From contig JABIZW010000037.1 of assembly GCA_018666295.1 (NCBI GenBank), positions 1 through 13,728 of the forward strand: a stretch of DNA of 13,728 nucleotides, written 5' to 3'. The stretch's first letter is position 1. The number at the start of each line of letters is the position of its first letter. Position numbers and translations under genes: made by a program. Positions 1 through 7,552 of the stretch are shown here, piece after piece. A model generated the notes under the pieces. The model did not search any database, was not told where the DNA came from, and saw nothing but the letters and a program-made list of their open reading frames with translations. Source of the DNA: Halieaceae bacterium. Its GTDB lineage: Bacteria > Pseudomonadota > Gammaproteobacteria > Pseudomonadales > Halieaceae.

Positions 1-48
1 AAACTTAATGCGGCGCGAAAAGCCGCAAACTACTTAGCGGAGCAATAA
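1..48 (+). CDS. C-terminal end of an unidentified gene (partial)
   Basis: Frame 1 is open from the window edge to TAA at 46-48 and reads KLNAARKAANYLAEQ, an alanine-rich, helix-like ending typical of a protein C-terminus. The stop lies three bases before the ATG of the transporter gene at 52, whose GGAG ribosome-binding site (39-42) falls inside these last codons; this close packing is what one expects inside an operon. Frame 2 is also open up to TAG at 35-37, so the assignment is not certain. Fifteen residues are too few to name a family. Confidence 0.5.
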   Translation, partial: KLNAARKAANYLAEQ

Positions 49-51
49 ACC

Positions 52-1392
52 ATGGCAGCAGGAACACCCGTATGGTCCAGTCGTTTTGCCTTCATTATGG
101 CCTCTGTTGGTTTTGCGGTGGGTTTGGGCAACATTTGGCGCTTTCCCTACGTCACTGGTGAAAATGGGGGTGGCGCATTTGTGGTGGTTTATTTGCTCTG
201 CGTGTTCGCTATTGGGGTCCCGTGTGTGATGGCAGAGCTGTTGGTGGGTCGCAGAGGCCAATCGAGCCCCTCTAAATCCATGGCGACTGTCGCTGAGGAG
301 AGTGGACGCAGTCGATTATGGGGTGGCGTCGGTGGATTGGGTGTGTTCACGGCTTACACAATTTCAATTACCTATGCAGTGGTGGTTGGATGGGTGCTTT
401 GGTATCTCCTCCAAGCGGCCAGTACTGGCTTCGCGGGGGTCGATGCGACATCGTCAACACAAACGTTTAATGCGTTACTCGCCGACGGCTCAACCATGTT
501 GGTGATGACGGTCGTGGGCAATCTCATTGTTGGCAGTATTATTTACGCGGGCGTCACCGGCGGTATTGAGCGTGCGGTCACGGTGATGATGCCGTTACTG
601 TTCGCGCTGTTGGTCGGACTGAGTATTTACAACGTCTTTGCCGGTGGATTCGCCGAAACTATGCGCTGGTTGTTCACACCCGATTTCAGCAAAATTGACG
701 GTCCAGTGTTACTTGCCGCAGTGGGGCAGGCCTTCTTTTCAATTGGTGTAGGCATGGGTGGAATGATGACCTACGGATCTTATTTGCCGGCAAATTTCTC
801 GATCACGCGGGGCGCCTTGCTGATCGTTTTGGCGGACACTGCCGTGGCTTTGCTTGCCGGTTTTGTCGTGTTCCCAATGGTCTTCAACTACGGCCTCGAT
901 ATTGCTGGCGGTGCAGGCCTGATTTTCCAGACCTTGCCGGTCGCATTCGCTCAAATGCCGGGTGGCCATGTATTCGCTGTCCTCTTCTTTGTCATGTTGT
1001 CCGTAGCAGGCGTGACATCAATGGTGGGGCTATTGGAGTCGGTGACTAATTGGACCGATCAGCGAACGACGCTGGGGCGCGAGATGAGTGCGGTTGTGGT
1101 GGTGGGATCGGTTACGTTCTGCAGTGTCGCGTCAGTCCTCTCATACAACGTTTGGCAGGATTACACGGTGTTTGGTATGAACTTCAATGCGGCGTCAGAA
1201 GGACTCTATGACAAGATCACGCTCCCTTTGGGCGGTCTTCTGATTGCCCTGTTTGTGGGATGGATCATGAGTCGTGAGCACAGTTTTTCTGAGTTGGGTA
1301 CGGACCCGCGGGTGTTCTCCATTTGGCAAGTGTTACTCCGGTTTGTGGTGGTTCCCGCCATTGCTATTATTTTAATCACAGGGTTGGTGTAG
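52..1392 (+). CDS. Sodium-dependent amino-acid transporter, NSS (SNF/LeuT) family
   Basis: A 446-residue polytopic inner-membrane protein of the neurotransmitter:sodium symporter family, which couples Na+ entry to amino-acid uptake. The family's strongest signature, the unwound first helix, is clear at residues 22-34 (AVGLGNIWRFPYV), followed by GENGGGAF. The TM6 region (about residues 221-245) carries FFSIGVGMGGMMTYGSYL, matching the second substrate/Na+ site of the fold. The length matches bacterial members with about 11 membrane helices (MhsT/TnaT-like) rather than 12. The ATG at 52 has a GGAG nine bases upstream and gives the expected short N-terminal tail before TM1. The substrate cannot be read from sequence; hydrophobic or aromatic amino acids are common in the family. 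An AGCS transporter follows after 3 bases, so the two are probably co-transcribed. Confidence 0.93.
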   Translation: MAAGTPVWSSRFAFIMASVGFAVGLGNIWRFPYVTGENGGGAFVVVYLLCVFAIGVPCVMAELLVGRRGQSSPSKSMATVAEESGRSRLWGGVGGLGVFTAYTISITYAVVVGWVLWYLLQAASTGFAGVDATSSTQTFNALLADGSTMLVMTVVGNLIVGSIIYAGVTGGIERAVTVMMPLLFALLVGLSIYNVFAGGFAETMRWLFTPDFSKIDGPVLLAAVGQAFFSIGVGMGGMMTYGSYLPANFSITRGALLIVLADTAVALLAGFVVFPMVFNYGLDIAGGAGLIFQTLPVAFAQMPGGHVFAVLFFVMLSVAGVTSMVGLLESVTNWTDQRTTLGREMSAVVVVGSVTFCSVASVLSYNVWQDYTVFGMNFNAASEGLYDKITLPLGGLLIALFVGWIMSREHSFSELGTDPRVFSIWQVLLRFVVVPAIAIILITGLV

Positions 1393-1395
1393 CAC

Positions 1396-2781
1396 ATGTT
1401 AGCGACAGTCACTGATTGGCTTTGGTCCTACGTTTTAATCGTTGCACTGCTCGCTGTGGGTATTCGTCTGACTGTTACGGCCCGTTTCGTACAGATTCGC
1501 CTGTTCAAGGACATGTTCAAGGGGCTGGCGAGCGGTTTCTCAGCGACCGATAAAGGTCTCTCAAGCTTCCAGTCATTGGTGGTGAGCGTTGCGGGTCGAG
1601 TGGGCGGCGGTAATATTGCCGGCGTCGCGGTTGCGATCACACTGGGTGGGCCAGGCGCCTTGTTCTGGATGTGGTTGATTGCGCTAATCGGCATGGCAAC
1701 CAGTTTGTTTGAGTGTGCGCTGGCTCAGCTCTACAAACAGAGTGACGGGTCTGAAACTTATCGTGGCGGCCCAGCCTATTTCATGCACTTTGGTCTTGGC
1801 TGGCGCGTTATGCCGGTTATTTACTCGGGCCTTTTGCTGATTACAGTGGGCTTTGGCTTTAACGCTGTGCAAACGTATTCGGTGACTAATTCTATTGAGT
1901 CGGCGTTTGCAATCCCGACGTGGCAAAGCGGTATTGTGTTGACTGCAGCCATGGCGATTATTTTATTCGGCGGTATTCGTCGTCTTGCGGCAGTGTCGCA
2001 GGTGATCGTTCCCGTTATGGTCACGGGCTATTTTGCATTGGCGGTGGGTATTTTGATCGCCAACATCAGCGAGGTGCCTGCAGCACTGGCGCTCATCTTC
2101 AAGTCAGCCTTCGGCCTTGAGCAAATGGTGGGTGGTGGCGTGGCTGCTGCGATCATGCAGGGCGCGAGGCGCGGACTTTTTTCCAACGAGGCAGGTCTTG
2201 GAACTATCCCTAATGTAGCGGCAACGGCTGATGTCGAGCACCCCATCTCGCAGGGCCTGGTGCAAAGTTTGAGCGTGTTTATAGACACGATTGTCCTGTG
2301 CACCTGTACTGCACTCATCATACTGCTCTCATCAGCCTATCAACCGGATGCGATCAATCCGCAGGGGGTTGTGCTGACGCAATTAGCGGTCGCTGAGCAA
2401 ATAGGGGGATGGGGCGAGTCCCTGGTGAGTATTTTTTTGGTGCTCTTTGCCACAACGACCATTGCCTACAACTGCTATTTGGGCGAGAACAGCATTGCCT
2501 ATTTCGCTAATCGTCCCGCTTGGGCGATACCTGCTTTTCGCATTGCGGTGTTAGTCATGATTGCGTGGGCGTCAGTGCAAGACTTGGGCACTGTATTTAG
2601 CTCCTCGGATCTCACCATGGCGTTGTTGGCGATCACAAACTTGCTCGCGCTCTGGTACCTGGCACCGGTGGGTATGAAGCTACTTCGAGATTACGAGTCA
2701 CAGCTGCGCGGCGGTGTATCGCCCGTATTCAAGCGTGAGACGCTGCCGGATGAGAAAATTGACGAGGGCAGCTGGTCTTGA
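1396..2781 (+). CDS. Sodium:alanine/glycine symporter, AGCS family
   Basis: A 461-residue inner-membrane amino-acid:cation symporter that takes up alanine and/or glycine with Na+. The family signature lies near residues 57-80: SSFQSLVVSVAGRVGGGNIAG, then alternating small and hydrophobic residues. Further landmarks are FECALAQLYK at about 105-114, RGGPAYFM at 123-130, and the conserved ARRGLFSNEAGLGT loop in the middle of the protein. About ten or eleven hydrophobic helices are visible, and the last 30 residues are a charged cytoplasmic tail. The ATG is three bases after the stop of the NSS transporter; the ribosome-binding site is weak, suggesting translation coupled to the upstream gene. 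The residues GRVGGGN replace the more usual GRVGTGN, a mild change in the substrate/ion region. The exact substrate is inferred from family membership only. Confidence 0.93.
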   Translation: MLATVTDWLWSYVLIVALLAVGIRLTVTARFVQIRLFKDMFKGLASGFSATDKGLSSFQSLVVSVAGRVGGGNIAGVAVAITLGGPGALFWMWLIALIGMATSLFECALAQLYKQSDGSETYRGGPAYFMHFGLGWRVMPVIYSGLLLITVGFGFNAVQTYSVTNSIESAFAIPTWQSGIVLTAAMAIILFGGIRRLAAVSQVIVPVMVTGYFALAVGILIANISEVPAALALIFKSAFGLEQMVGGGVAAAIMQGARRGLFSNEAGLGTIPNVAATADVEHPISQGLVQSLSVFIDTIVLCTCTALIILLSSAYQPDAINPQGVVLTQLAVAEQIGGWGESLVSIFLVLFATTTIAYNCYLGENSIAYFANRPAWAIPAFRIAVLVMIAWASVQDLGTVFSSSDLTMALLAITNLLALWYLAPVGMKLLRDYESQLRGGVSPVFKRETLPDEKIDEGSWS

Positions 2782-2909
2782 GCGGTTTCGATCCCAACGT
2801 GTCCTCCGCGACATCACGGGATGCGCCGCGGGTCAACAGTATGGATCTAGCGGCTGATCATCGTCGACGCAATGACCGCCCACGAACGACCGAGCGGTGT
2901 GTGTTGTGA
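2778..2909 (+). CDS. Possible 43-codon bridging small ORF
   Basis: A continuous frame fills the gap between the AGCS transporter and the dehydrogenase. It would start at TTG 2778, which overlaps the transporter stop (TTGA, 2778-2781), and end at TGA 2907-2909, which overlaps the GTG start of the dehydrogenase (GTGA, 2906-2909). A GAGG-type ribosome-binding site sits at 2764-2767, ten bases before the TTG. The product would begin MSGFDPNVSS, is rich in Arg, Asp and Ser, has no hydrophobic segment, and ends TERCVL. I recognise no family. A random frame of this length is not rare at this base composition, so the case rests on the 4-base overlaps at both ends and the ribosome-binding site. It may instead be a leader that only couples translation. 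Confidence 0.3.
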   Translation: MSGFDPNVSSATSRDAPRVNSMDLAADHRRRNDRPRTTERCVL

Positions 2910-3769
2910 GCACTTTAGCGAAACACATCGTCATTACCGGACCCACAGCAGGCATAGGCCGTGCTGCCGCATTGAGTCTTGCAGGACAGGGCGCGCAGCT
3001 CACGCTTTTGTGTCGAAATCTCGACAAAGGCGCAGATCTCTCTGAGGCCATTGTGGGCGCAGGTGGGCTCAAGCCACATCTTGTGCAGATGGATATGGCG
3101 AGTCTTGACGGCGTTCGTCGTGCCGCTATGGTGGTTCTGGATCTGGGCCTTCCCATTGACGTGTTGCTGAACAATGCAGGCCTTATCAACTCTCACCGCA
3201 GGGAAACATTGGATGGCTTTGAAGAGACACTAGCCGTCAATCATTTCGCCCCCTTTCTCCTGACGGGCCTATTGCTCCCGGCTATTCTCAAAGCCGCACC
3301 GGGCGCGCGGATCGTCAATGTGGCCTCAGGTGCACACAGTTTTGTAAAAGGCATGGGGTTTGACGACATTCAACTTGAGCGGCGCTATAAGACGTTTGAA
3401 GCCTACGGCCGCTCCAAATTGGCCAATATATTGTTTACCCGAACACTTTCGCAGCGACTTACTGGGAAAGGTGTCACGGTAAACTGCCTGCACCCGGGCG
3501 CTGTTGCGACCGACATAGGCAAACAGCATGGCGAGCTCATTGCGAAAATCATTCCGATTCTGTTAAAACCGTTTTTCCGAGGCCCTCAAAAAGGCGCAGA
3601 AACATCGATTTATCTGTGTGCCAACGAAGAGGTTTCAGATCAGACGGGCGGCTATTGGACTAACTGCAAGCTGACTAAAGTGAAGCCTTGGGCTGAGGAC
3701 GATGCCGAGGCGCACAGGCTCTGGGATTACACACAAGACACGCTTGGCTATGAGTACCCAACCCTGTAA
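2906..3769 (+). CDS. Short-chain dehydrogenase/reductase, retinol-dehydrogenase-like
   Basis: A 287-residue classical-type SDR oxidoreductase, probably cytoplasmic and using NAD(P)(H). Visible motifs in order: the nucleotide-binding TGPTAGIG at residues 11-18, R37 after the second strand (LLCRN, a residue often seen in NADP(H)-preferring members), NNAG at 89-92, the catalytic serine S141 in IVNVASGAHS, and the YGRSK pair Y167/K171, followed by NCLHPGAVATDI. The overall pattern resembles the retinol dehydrogenase/WW-oxidoreductase branch, whose bacterial substrates are mostly unknown. Start choice: an in-frame GTG lies three codons earlier (2897), but GTG 2906 has a GAGCGG element eight bases upstream, gives the usual short N-terminus before the first strand, and overlaps the upstream small frame as GTGA. 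The substrate is not predictable; its role beside amino-acid transporters is unclear. Confidence 0.88.
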   Translation: MSTLAKHIVITGPTAGIGRAAALSLAGQGAQLTLLCRNLDKGADLSEAIVGAGGLKPHLVQMDMASLDGVRRAAMVVLDLGLPIDVLLNNAGLINSHRRETLDGFEETLAVNHFAPFLLTGLLLPAILKAAPGARIVNVASGAHSFVKGMGFDDIQLERRYKTFEAYGRSKLANILFTRTLSQRLTGKGVTVNCLHPGAVATDIGKQHGELIAKIIPILLKPFFRGPQKGAETSIYLCANEEVSDQTGGYWTNCKLTKVKPWAEDDAEAHRLWDYTQDTLGYEYPTL

Positions 3770-3782
3770 AAACCGAGGGTTT
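3760..3782. terminator. Weak hairpin between convergent genes
   Basis: The dehydrogenase (plus) and the HtrA-type protease gene (minus) end only 11 bases apart. Across the junction AACCCT (3760-3765) can pair with AGGGTT (3776-3781), leaving a 10-base loop; alternatively AAACC (3770-3774) pairs with GGTTT (3778-3782) around a 3-base loop. Read on the minus strand, the tighter hairpin ends in a run of five T. Stems are short and AT-rich, so a two-way terminator is possible but would be weak. Confidence 0.3.
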
Positions 3783-4845
3783 ACTGAGTTTCAGTCAGCT
3801 CAATGTCAAACGTTAATGTATCACCCGCGCGTTCGGTCTCTATCGTCACAGTGTCACCCACACGGCGTTTTTCCATAACGGATAAGTAGTCTTCATTTGT
3901 TCGCACCGGCTGTCCATCGACACCGGTAATGATGTCACCCAGCACAATATCGTTACGGCCCACGCGACGCGCTCCCGTCATTCCGGCATCGTCCGCCGGG
4001 AAGCCACGATAGGTCCGTACAATGGGTACGCCCGTGATTTTGTTGCGTTTAATCCACGCATCTGAGGCGCGTTCAATGCCCAGTACCGGCCTTAAAATTT
4101 TGCCATAGGCGATGAGCTGTGGAACGACCTCTTTGACCGTATTAACGGGAATGGCAAAGCCAATGCCTGCACTTGCGCCGCTCGGTGAGTAGATTGCGGT
4201 GTTGACGCCGACCAACTGCCCCAGTGAGTTCAGGAGAGGTCCGCCCGAATTGCCGGGGTTAATTGCGGCATCGGTTTGCACAACGCCACGAATTTTACGA
4301 CCACTTGGAGACTGTATTTCGCGCCCTAGCGCACTCACTACGCCCACCGTTAGTGTGGTATCGAGGCCAAAGGGGTTTCCGATCGCCATGACTTTCCGAC
4401 CTACGGAAAGCTCGGACGAGTCGCCGAGTGGCAGCTCGATCAACTCATCAGGAGGGGCTATTAGTCGCAGAACAGCAAGGTCACGCTCAGGCGCAAGACC
4501 CACCACTTTTGCTTCGAACTCGCGTTGATCGCTCAGTGTGACGGTCAATCGATTTGCGCGTGCCACGACATGGTAGTTGGTGACGATGAGTCCGCTGTCA
4601 TCCCAGACAAAGCCAGACCCGGCGCCTTGTGGAATTTCCATCACGTTGAGACTGAACATTTGTCTGCGTAATGTGGTCGATGTGACGTACACCACCGAAG
4701 GACTTGCGTTACTGAAGACTTCCGTTGTGTTTGCCTCATCGTCTGTCGCAAAGCTGAGGTAGTCGACTGAGTTTGCAGACGCCGAAAAATGGCTGAAAAG
4801 TAGCGCAAGGCCCGCGAGGGCACCTGCGAAAACTCGTTTAATCAT
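3781..4845 (-). CDS. Secreted trypsin-like serine protease with one PDZ domain (HtrA/Deg family)
   Basis: A 354-residue envelope protease that degrades or processes misfolded proteins. It begins with a signal peptide (MIKRVFAGALAGLALLFSHF, likely cut after SASA near residue 24), so it is probably periplasmic. The S1 domain carries the full triad: H92 in VTNYHVV, D122 in PERDLAVLRL and S200 in INPGNSGGPL. A single PDZ domain follows (about 240-354), with the carboxylate-binding region near PVLGIE and the domain core around DIITGVDGQPV. The one PDZ recalls DegS, but the cleavable-looking signal and the strings GSGFVWDDSG, GNPFGLDTTLTVGVVSALGRE and NTAIYSPSGASAGIGFAIPV resemble cyanobacterial/plastid Deg1-HhoA proteins more than E. 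coli DegP or DegS. Its ATG overlaps the htpX stop (ATGA), implying coupled synthesis of the two proteases. I leave the symbol empty because the subfamily is unclear. Confidence 0.93.
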   Translation of the reverse strand: MIKRVFAGALAGLALLFSHFSASANSVDYLSFATDDEANTTEVFSNASPSVVYVTSTTLRRQMFSLNVMEIPQGAGSGFVWDDSGLIVTNYHVVARANRLTVTLSDQREFEAKVVGLAPERDLAVLRLIAPPDELIELPLGDSSELSVGRKVMAIGNPFGLDTTLTVGVVSALGREIQSPSGRKIRGVVQTDAAINPGNSGGPLLNSLGQLVGVNTAIYSPSGASAGIGFAIPVNTVKEVVPQLIAYGKILRPVLGIERASDAWIKRNKITGVPIVRTYRGFPADDAGMTGARRVGRNDIVLGDIITGVDGQPVRTNEDYLSVMEKRRVGDTVTIETERAGDTLTFDIELTETQ

Positions 4846-5720
4846 CGGTTCTGAAGGGCTTCAATACGCTGATCCAGCGGTGGGTGAGAGGCAAAAAACC
4901 GTCTCATGCTGGAGCCGCCGGGACTGATGCCAAACGCGGTTAATTCATCGGGAAGGTCCGAGGGACGCTCGGACTCGGCTTTTAAGCGTCGCAATGCGGC
5001 GATCATGTTCATTCGGCCGGCAAGATCGGCGCCGGCGGCATCTGCCCGGTATTCACGGTAGCGCGAAAACCACATCACAATCATCGCTGCGAGAACGCTG
5101 AGGAGGATTTGAGCAAAAAAGGTGCCGATCCAATAGCCCATACCCAAACCACGTTCGTTTTTAAAGATCACGCGATCAATGGTGTGACCGATAACCCTGG
5201 AAAAGAACATAACAAAGGTGTTCACCACACCCTGAACGAGTGCGAGCGTAATCATATCGCCATTCGCGACGTGTCCAATTTCGTGGGCCATGACCGCCCG
5301 AACTTCATCGGGTTTCATGCGTTTCAGTAGGCCCGTGCTGACCGCGACCAGCGCATTATTACGATTCCAGCCAGTGGCGAAGGCATTCGGTGCCTCCGAT
5401 TGCCAGATTCCCACTTCCGGCATGCCAATACCCGCGTTATCGGCAAGTTGGCGAACGGTTTGAACAAGCCATTCTTCGTCTCGGTTAGCGGGCGTTTCGA
5501 TAATACGAGTGCCGGTACCACGCTTAGCGCTCCACTTAGAGATAAAGAGTGAGAACAGTGACCCCAGCATGCCGAAGAGACCACAAAAGACAAGCAGGGC
5601 GTTGAAGTTCAGATCAACGCCATTGCTTTGAAGCAAACTTTCAAAACCGAGTAGGCGCCAGACAACGCCCACAACCAGCATGACCGCGAGGTTGGTTAGA
5701 AGAAACAATAAAATACGCAT
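4842..5720 (-). CDS. htpX: Membrane zinc metalloprotease HtpX
   Basis: A 292-residue integral inner-membrane M48 protease that cleaves damaged membrane proteins; in E. coli it works alongside FtsH and responds to envelope stress. Two N-terminal helices (about 1-22 and 41-61) are followed by the catalytic domain with HEIGH at 146-150 (zinc ligands H146 and H150, catalytic E147) and the third ligand E223 in SRYREYRADAAG. Two further hydrophobic segments lie around 157-180 and 200-217. The C-terminus has FASHPPLDQRIEAL, as in known HtpX. The frame extends five codons upstream to a TTG, but ATG 5720 is chosen: it gives the family N-terminus MRILLFLLTN and has GGAG (5728-5731) seven bases upstream. 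It is followed with a 4-base overlap by the HtrA-type protease gene. Confidence 0.96.
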   Translation of the reverse strand: MRILLFLLTNLAVMLVVGVVWRLLGFESLLQSNGVDLNFNALLVFCGLFGMLGSLFSLFISKWSAKRGTGTRIIETPANRDEEWLVQTVRQLADNAGIGMPEVGIWQSEAPNAFATGWNRNNALVAVSTGLLKRMKPDEVRAVMAHEIGHVANGDMITLALVQGVVNTFVMFFSRVIGHTIDRVIFKNERGLGMGYWIGTFFAQILLSVLAAMIVMWFSRYREYRADAAGADLAGRMNMIAALRRLKAESERPSDLPDELTAFGISPGGSSMRRFFASHPPLDQRIEALQNR

Positions 5721-5765
5721 GCGGTGTCTCCACAAAGGTTTACGTTCAAGGTATACGTGGTGACG

Positions 5766-6056
5766 TTAGACTGGATTTTCAACCGGGGGTTCCGAATTTT
5801 CTTCCTCATTGTCTTCAAGGCCAGGCAGTGCAATCTGGCTCACTGTCAGTTTCGGTAGCTTCCCGTCGTTCAATGCAACGTCTAGGACGTCCACGCGCAA
5901 TCCGAAGTCCTTGGAACTCAGTTCAAACACAAGATTACTGGCTTCGTCACGGTGCTTGTAAGAGGCAACGCGCGTGCGCTCAGCGCCATCGACCCACTCC
6001 TTAGCGCGACCCCAATAGTGTCCGTTCTGATTTTTGAGGATGAAGTGTCGCTCCAC
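5766..6056 (-). CDS. 96-residue protein of unknown function with acidic tail
   Basis: I do not recognise this family. The protein has no signal peptide or membrane helix, so it should be cytoplasmic. Residues 1-75 look like a compact mixed fold: FILKNQNGHYWGRAKEWVDG at the start, with spaced aromatic and charged residues, then a helix-like stretch around HRDEASNLVFELSSKD and a strand-like LRVDVLDVAL. The last 20 residues (LEDNEEENSEPPVENPV) are acidic, proline-containing and probably disordered. The GTG start has a near-perfect AAGGAG (6064-6069) seven bases upstream, which supports real and efficient translation. It lies 19 bases after the J-protein gene and 45 bases before htpX, in the same direction, so it belongs to the quality-control unit; a role as an adaptor is only a guess from that context. 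Confidence 0.8.
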   Translation of the reverse strand: MERHFILKNQNGHYWGRAKEWVDGAERTRVASYKHRDEASNLVFELSSKDFGLRVDVLDVALNDGKLPKLTVSQIALPGLEDNEEENSEPPVENPV

Positions 6057-6075
6057 GTCAGCGCTCCTTGTGTGC

Positions 6076-6792
6076 CTAGTCGTTTAACAAAATGTCTTTA
6101 GCTTGATTGATTTTGGCGGCAAGAAAGTCATTGCCACCACGATCGGGGTGCAGCTTCTGTATAAGGCTGCGGTGCGCCGCAATGATCGCCTCTTGGGTCG
6201 CACCTTCTGACAATCCGAGGGTTGCGAGTGCTTCGCTGCGTGAACTGCTGGCGCTGGCTTCTTGCTGCGCCTCGCCACGCTCGTGAGCATCTTCTTCAGC
6301 GCTCTGCACGCGCTGGTCGACATAGGCTTGCAGCAACTCGGCCGACTCCTCGTCCTCTTCACGGTAGTGCGTCAGAAGCGAGTGCAAATCTTCAAGCGAC
6401 AGCTCTGAAAGCAGCCAGTCTTTATGTGGACCGGCGATTACTTCGCCCTCGATCAGACCGGAGGTGTGGTCTAAGGTTGCAGCCAAATGCGCCGTTTGAA
6501 TTGAGGATTTTCCTTGTTGGGCTTTTTGCTGCTGCCGCACCTTATTGATAAAGGGCAGCGCACGGATAAGCCAAGGCATCACCTGACGAAGAAATACGAA
6601 TGCGCCCGTAATCGCGGCGCCAAGCCAGTGCATCCGCCCCGTCAAAGTGAGGAACAGGACGGTCAGCACTGCAATGCCGACGAAGAACTTAATGTATCCG
6701 GCGCGCTGTTTGTGCGGCGGCATCTTGCGCACGTTCCAAAGAAAAGAAATAGCGAGAGCAGCGATGGCTACGGCGATAATGACTCGTATCAC
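6076..6792 (-). CDS. Membrane-anchored J-domain co-chaperone (Tim14/Pam18-like layout)
   Basis: A 238-residue protein with hydrophobic segments at about residues 1-19, 33-51 and 55-80, a charged Glu/Gln-rich middle (about 85-185), and a C-terminal J domain at about 186-238. The Hsp70-activating HPD is at 215-217 in QKLHPDRGG, followed by the short ending LAAKINQAKDILL. The Gly-Gly after HPD, the truncated J domain with no Gly/Phe or zinc-finger region, and the N-terminal anchor match the mitochondrial Tim14/Pam18 type rather than DnaJ or CbpA. It should recruit DnaK to the inner membrane; the client is unknown. The GTG start (CAC at 6790-6792) has AAAGGA upstream at seven-base spacing. It follows the VWA gene by 34 bases, and I recall such VWA/J-protein neighbours from alphaproteobacteria. 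It is not DjlA, which lacks this layout. Confidence 0.9.
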   Translation of the reverse strand: MIRVIIAVAIAALAISFLWNVRKMPPHKQRAGYIKFFVGIAVLTVLFLTLTGRMHWLGAAITGAFVFLRQVMPWLIRALPFINKVRQQQKAQQGKSSIQTAHLAATLDHTSGLIEGEVIAGPHKDWLLSELSLEDLHSLLTHYREEDEESAELLQAYVDQRVQSAEEDAHERGEAQQEASASSSRSEALATLGLSEGATQEAIIAAHRSLIQKLHPDRGGNDFLAAKINQAKDILLND

Positions 6793-6826
6793 AATGTGGT
6801 CCTTTCAGTCTTACTGAGCGTCCGGA

Positions 6827-7543
6827 TTACTGTCCGTCGGACAGCTGGGTAAGCAACAGTTTATCACTTTCCTTGCCCGAACCTTCGAGGGCTTTTCGTC
6901 CACCTGTGACAAACCTCACCACGGCGCGCAATAACGCTTTTAGCCGCTCACCACTGGCGTCATTGAGTTGAATGTGTGCACCACCCGAGAGAGTTGCCAA
7001 AGATGCAAAACAGCGCGAGGTAGCCTCATCGTTTGCTTCTTGAAAGATCAGCAGTGGGCGTCGAGCAAGTCGACACTGCAGGGCAAGCGCATTAAGTGCG
7101 GTTGGATTTTCTTCACAGGCGTCGCCAATATAGACAATCGCCTTCACCGAGCGACTGCCTTGGAACTCACTTAGCGCGTGTTGAATGACGCGCTCAATCT
7201 GCGTCATGCCACCCCGACAGTGAACCGCATTTAACTCCGCGAGCAGTAGCGCAGGTTCGGTGAGCCATGGGCTGGCTCTAAACTCACCAAGCCCTCTGAA
7301 GTAACACAGCTGAAGCGCAAGTGTTGTGTCTTCAGCGGCGGCCTCAAAGAGTGATTGATGCAATGATCGTGCAACATGCCACGTCGGCTCTCGAGACGCG
7401 GTCGCATCAAGCGCAAAAATAAGGCGTGTCTGCGCGTCTGCGACGCGTTTGACCGCGCGTGCTTTAGTGACAAACGCAGAGACGCTGCGCGTGCGTGTCG
7501 TAACCTGTTTTGCGATGAGAAAGCCCTCGGTGATCGGGCTCAT
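6827..7543 (-). CDS. Cytoplasmic VWA-domain protein
   Basis: A 238-residue protein, most of it one von Willebrand factor A domain, with no signal peptide or membrane segment. The metal-binding MIDAS residues can be followed: D46-x-T48-x-S50 in FALDATASREPTW (threonine in place of the first serine), T114 in GGMTQIERV, and D141 in YIGDACEE. About 40 residues precede the first strand, and a basic, helical C-terminal tail (about 205-238) follows. Bacterial VWA proteins usually act as Mg2+-dependent protein-binding modules, often beside chaperones or AAA+ ATPases; here the partner is a J-domain gene. The ATG at 7543 has only a distant GAGGG, inside the end of the preceding gene, so translation is probably coupled. 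The frame is continuous with that upstream 66-aa gene apart from one TAA. The function is unknown. Confidence 0.87.
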   Translation of the reverse strand: MSPITEGFLIAKQVTTRTRSVSAFVTKARAVKRVADAQTRLIFALDATASREPTWHVARSLHQSLFEAAAEDTTLALQLCYFRGLGEFRASPWLTEPALLLAELNAVHCRGGMTQIERVIQHALSEFQGSRSVKAIVYIGDACEENPTALNALALQCRLARRPLLIFQEANDEATSRCFASLATLSGGAHIQLNDASGERLKALLRAVVRFVTGGRKALEGSGKESDKLLLTQLSDGQ

Positions 7544-7552
7544 AGTAACGGT

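Noticed and set aside
10..26. GCGGC/GCCGC stem-loop that could be a terminator or leader structure.
   Set aside because: It lies inside a frame open to the stop at 46-48, the stem is only 5 bp, and no T-run follows.
8..37. Nine-codon leader-peptide-like ORF (ATG to TAG) before the NSS gene.
   Set aside because: No ribosome-binding site can be seen, the composition has no regulatory-codon run, and frame 1 there better fits the end of an upstream gene.
2833..3189. 118-codon minus-strand frame opposite the dehydrogenase.
   Set aside because: It is a shadow of a clear SDR gene; the translation is Arg/Ser/Pro/Cys-rich with no domain logic.
5721..5765. CTTGAA element before htpX as a heat-shock sigma-32 promoter.
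   Set aside because: No CCCCAT-like -10 is found at the right distance; the gap probably only carries the ribosome-binding site.
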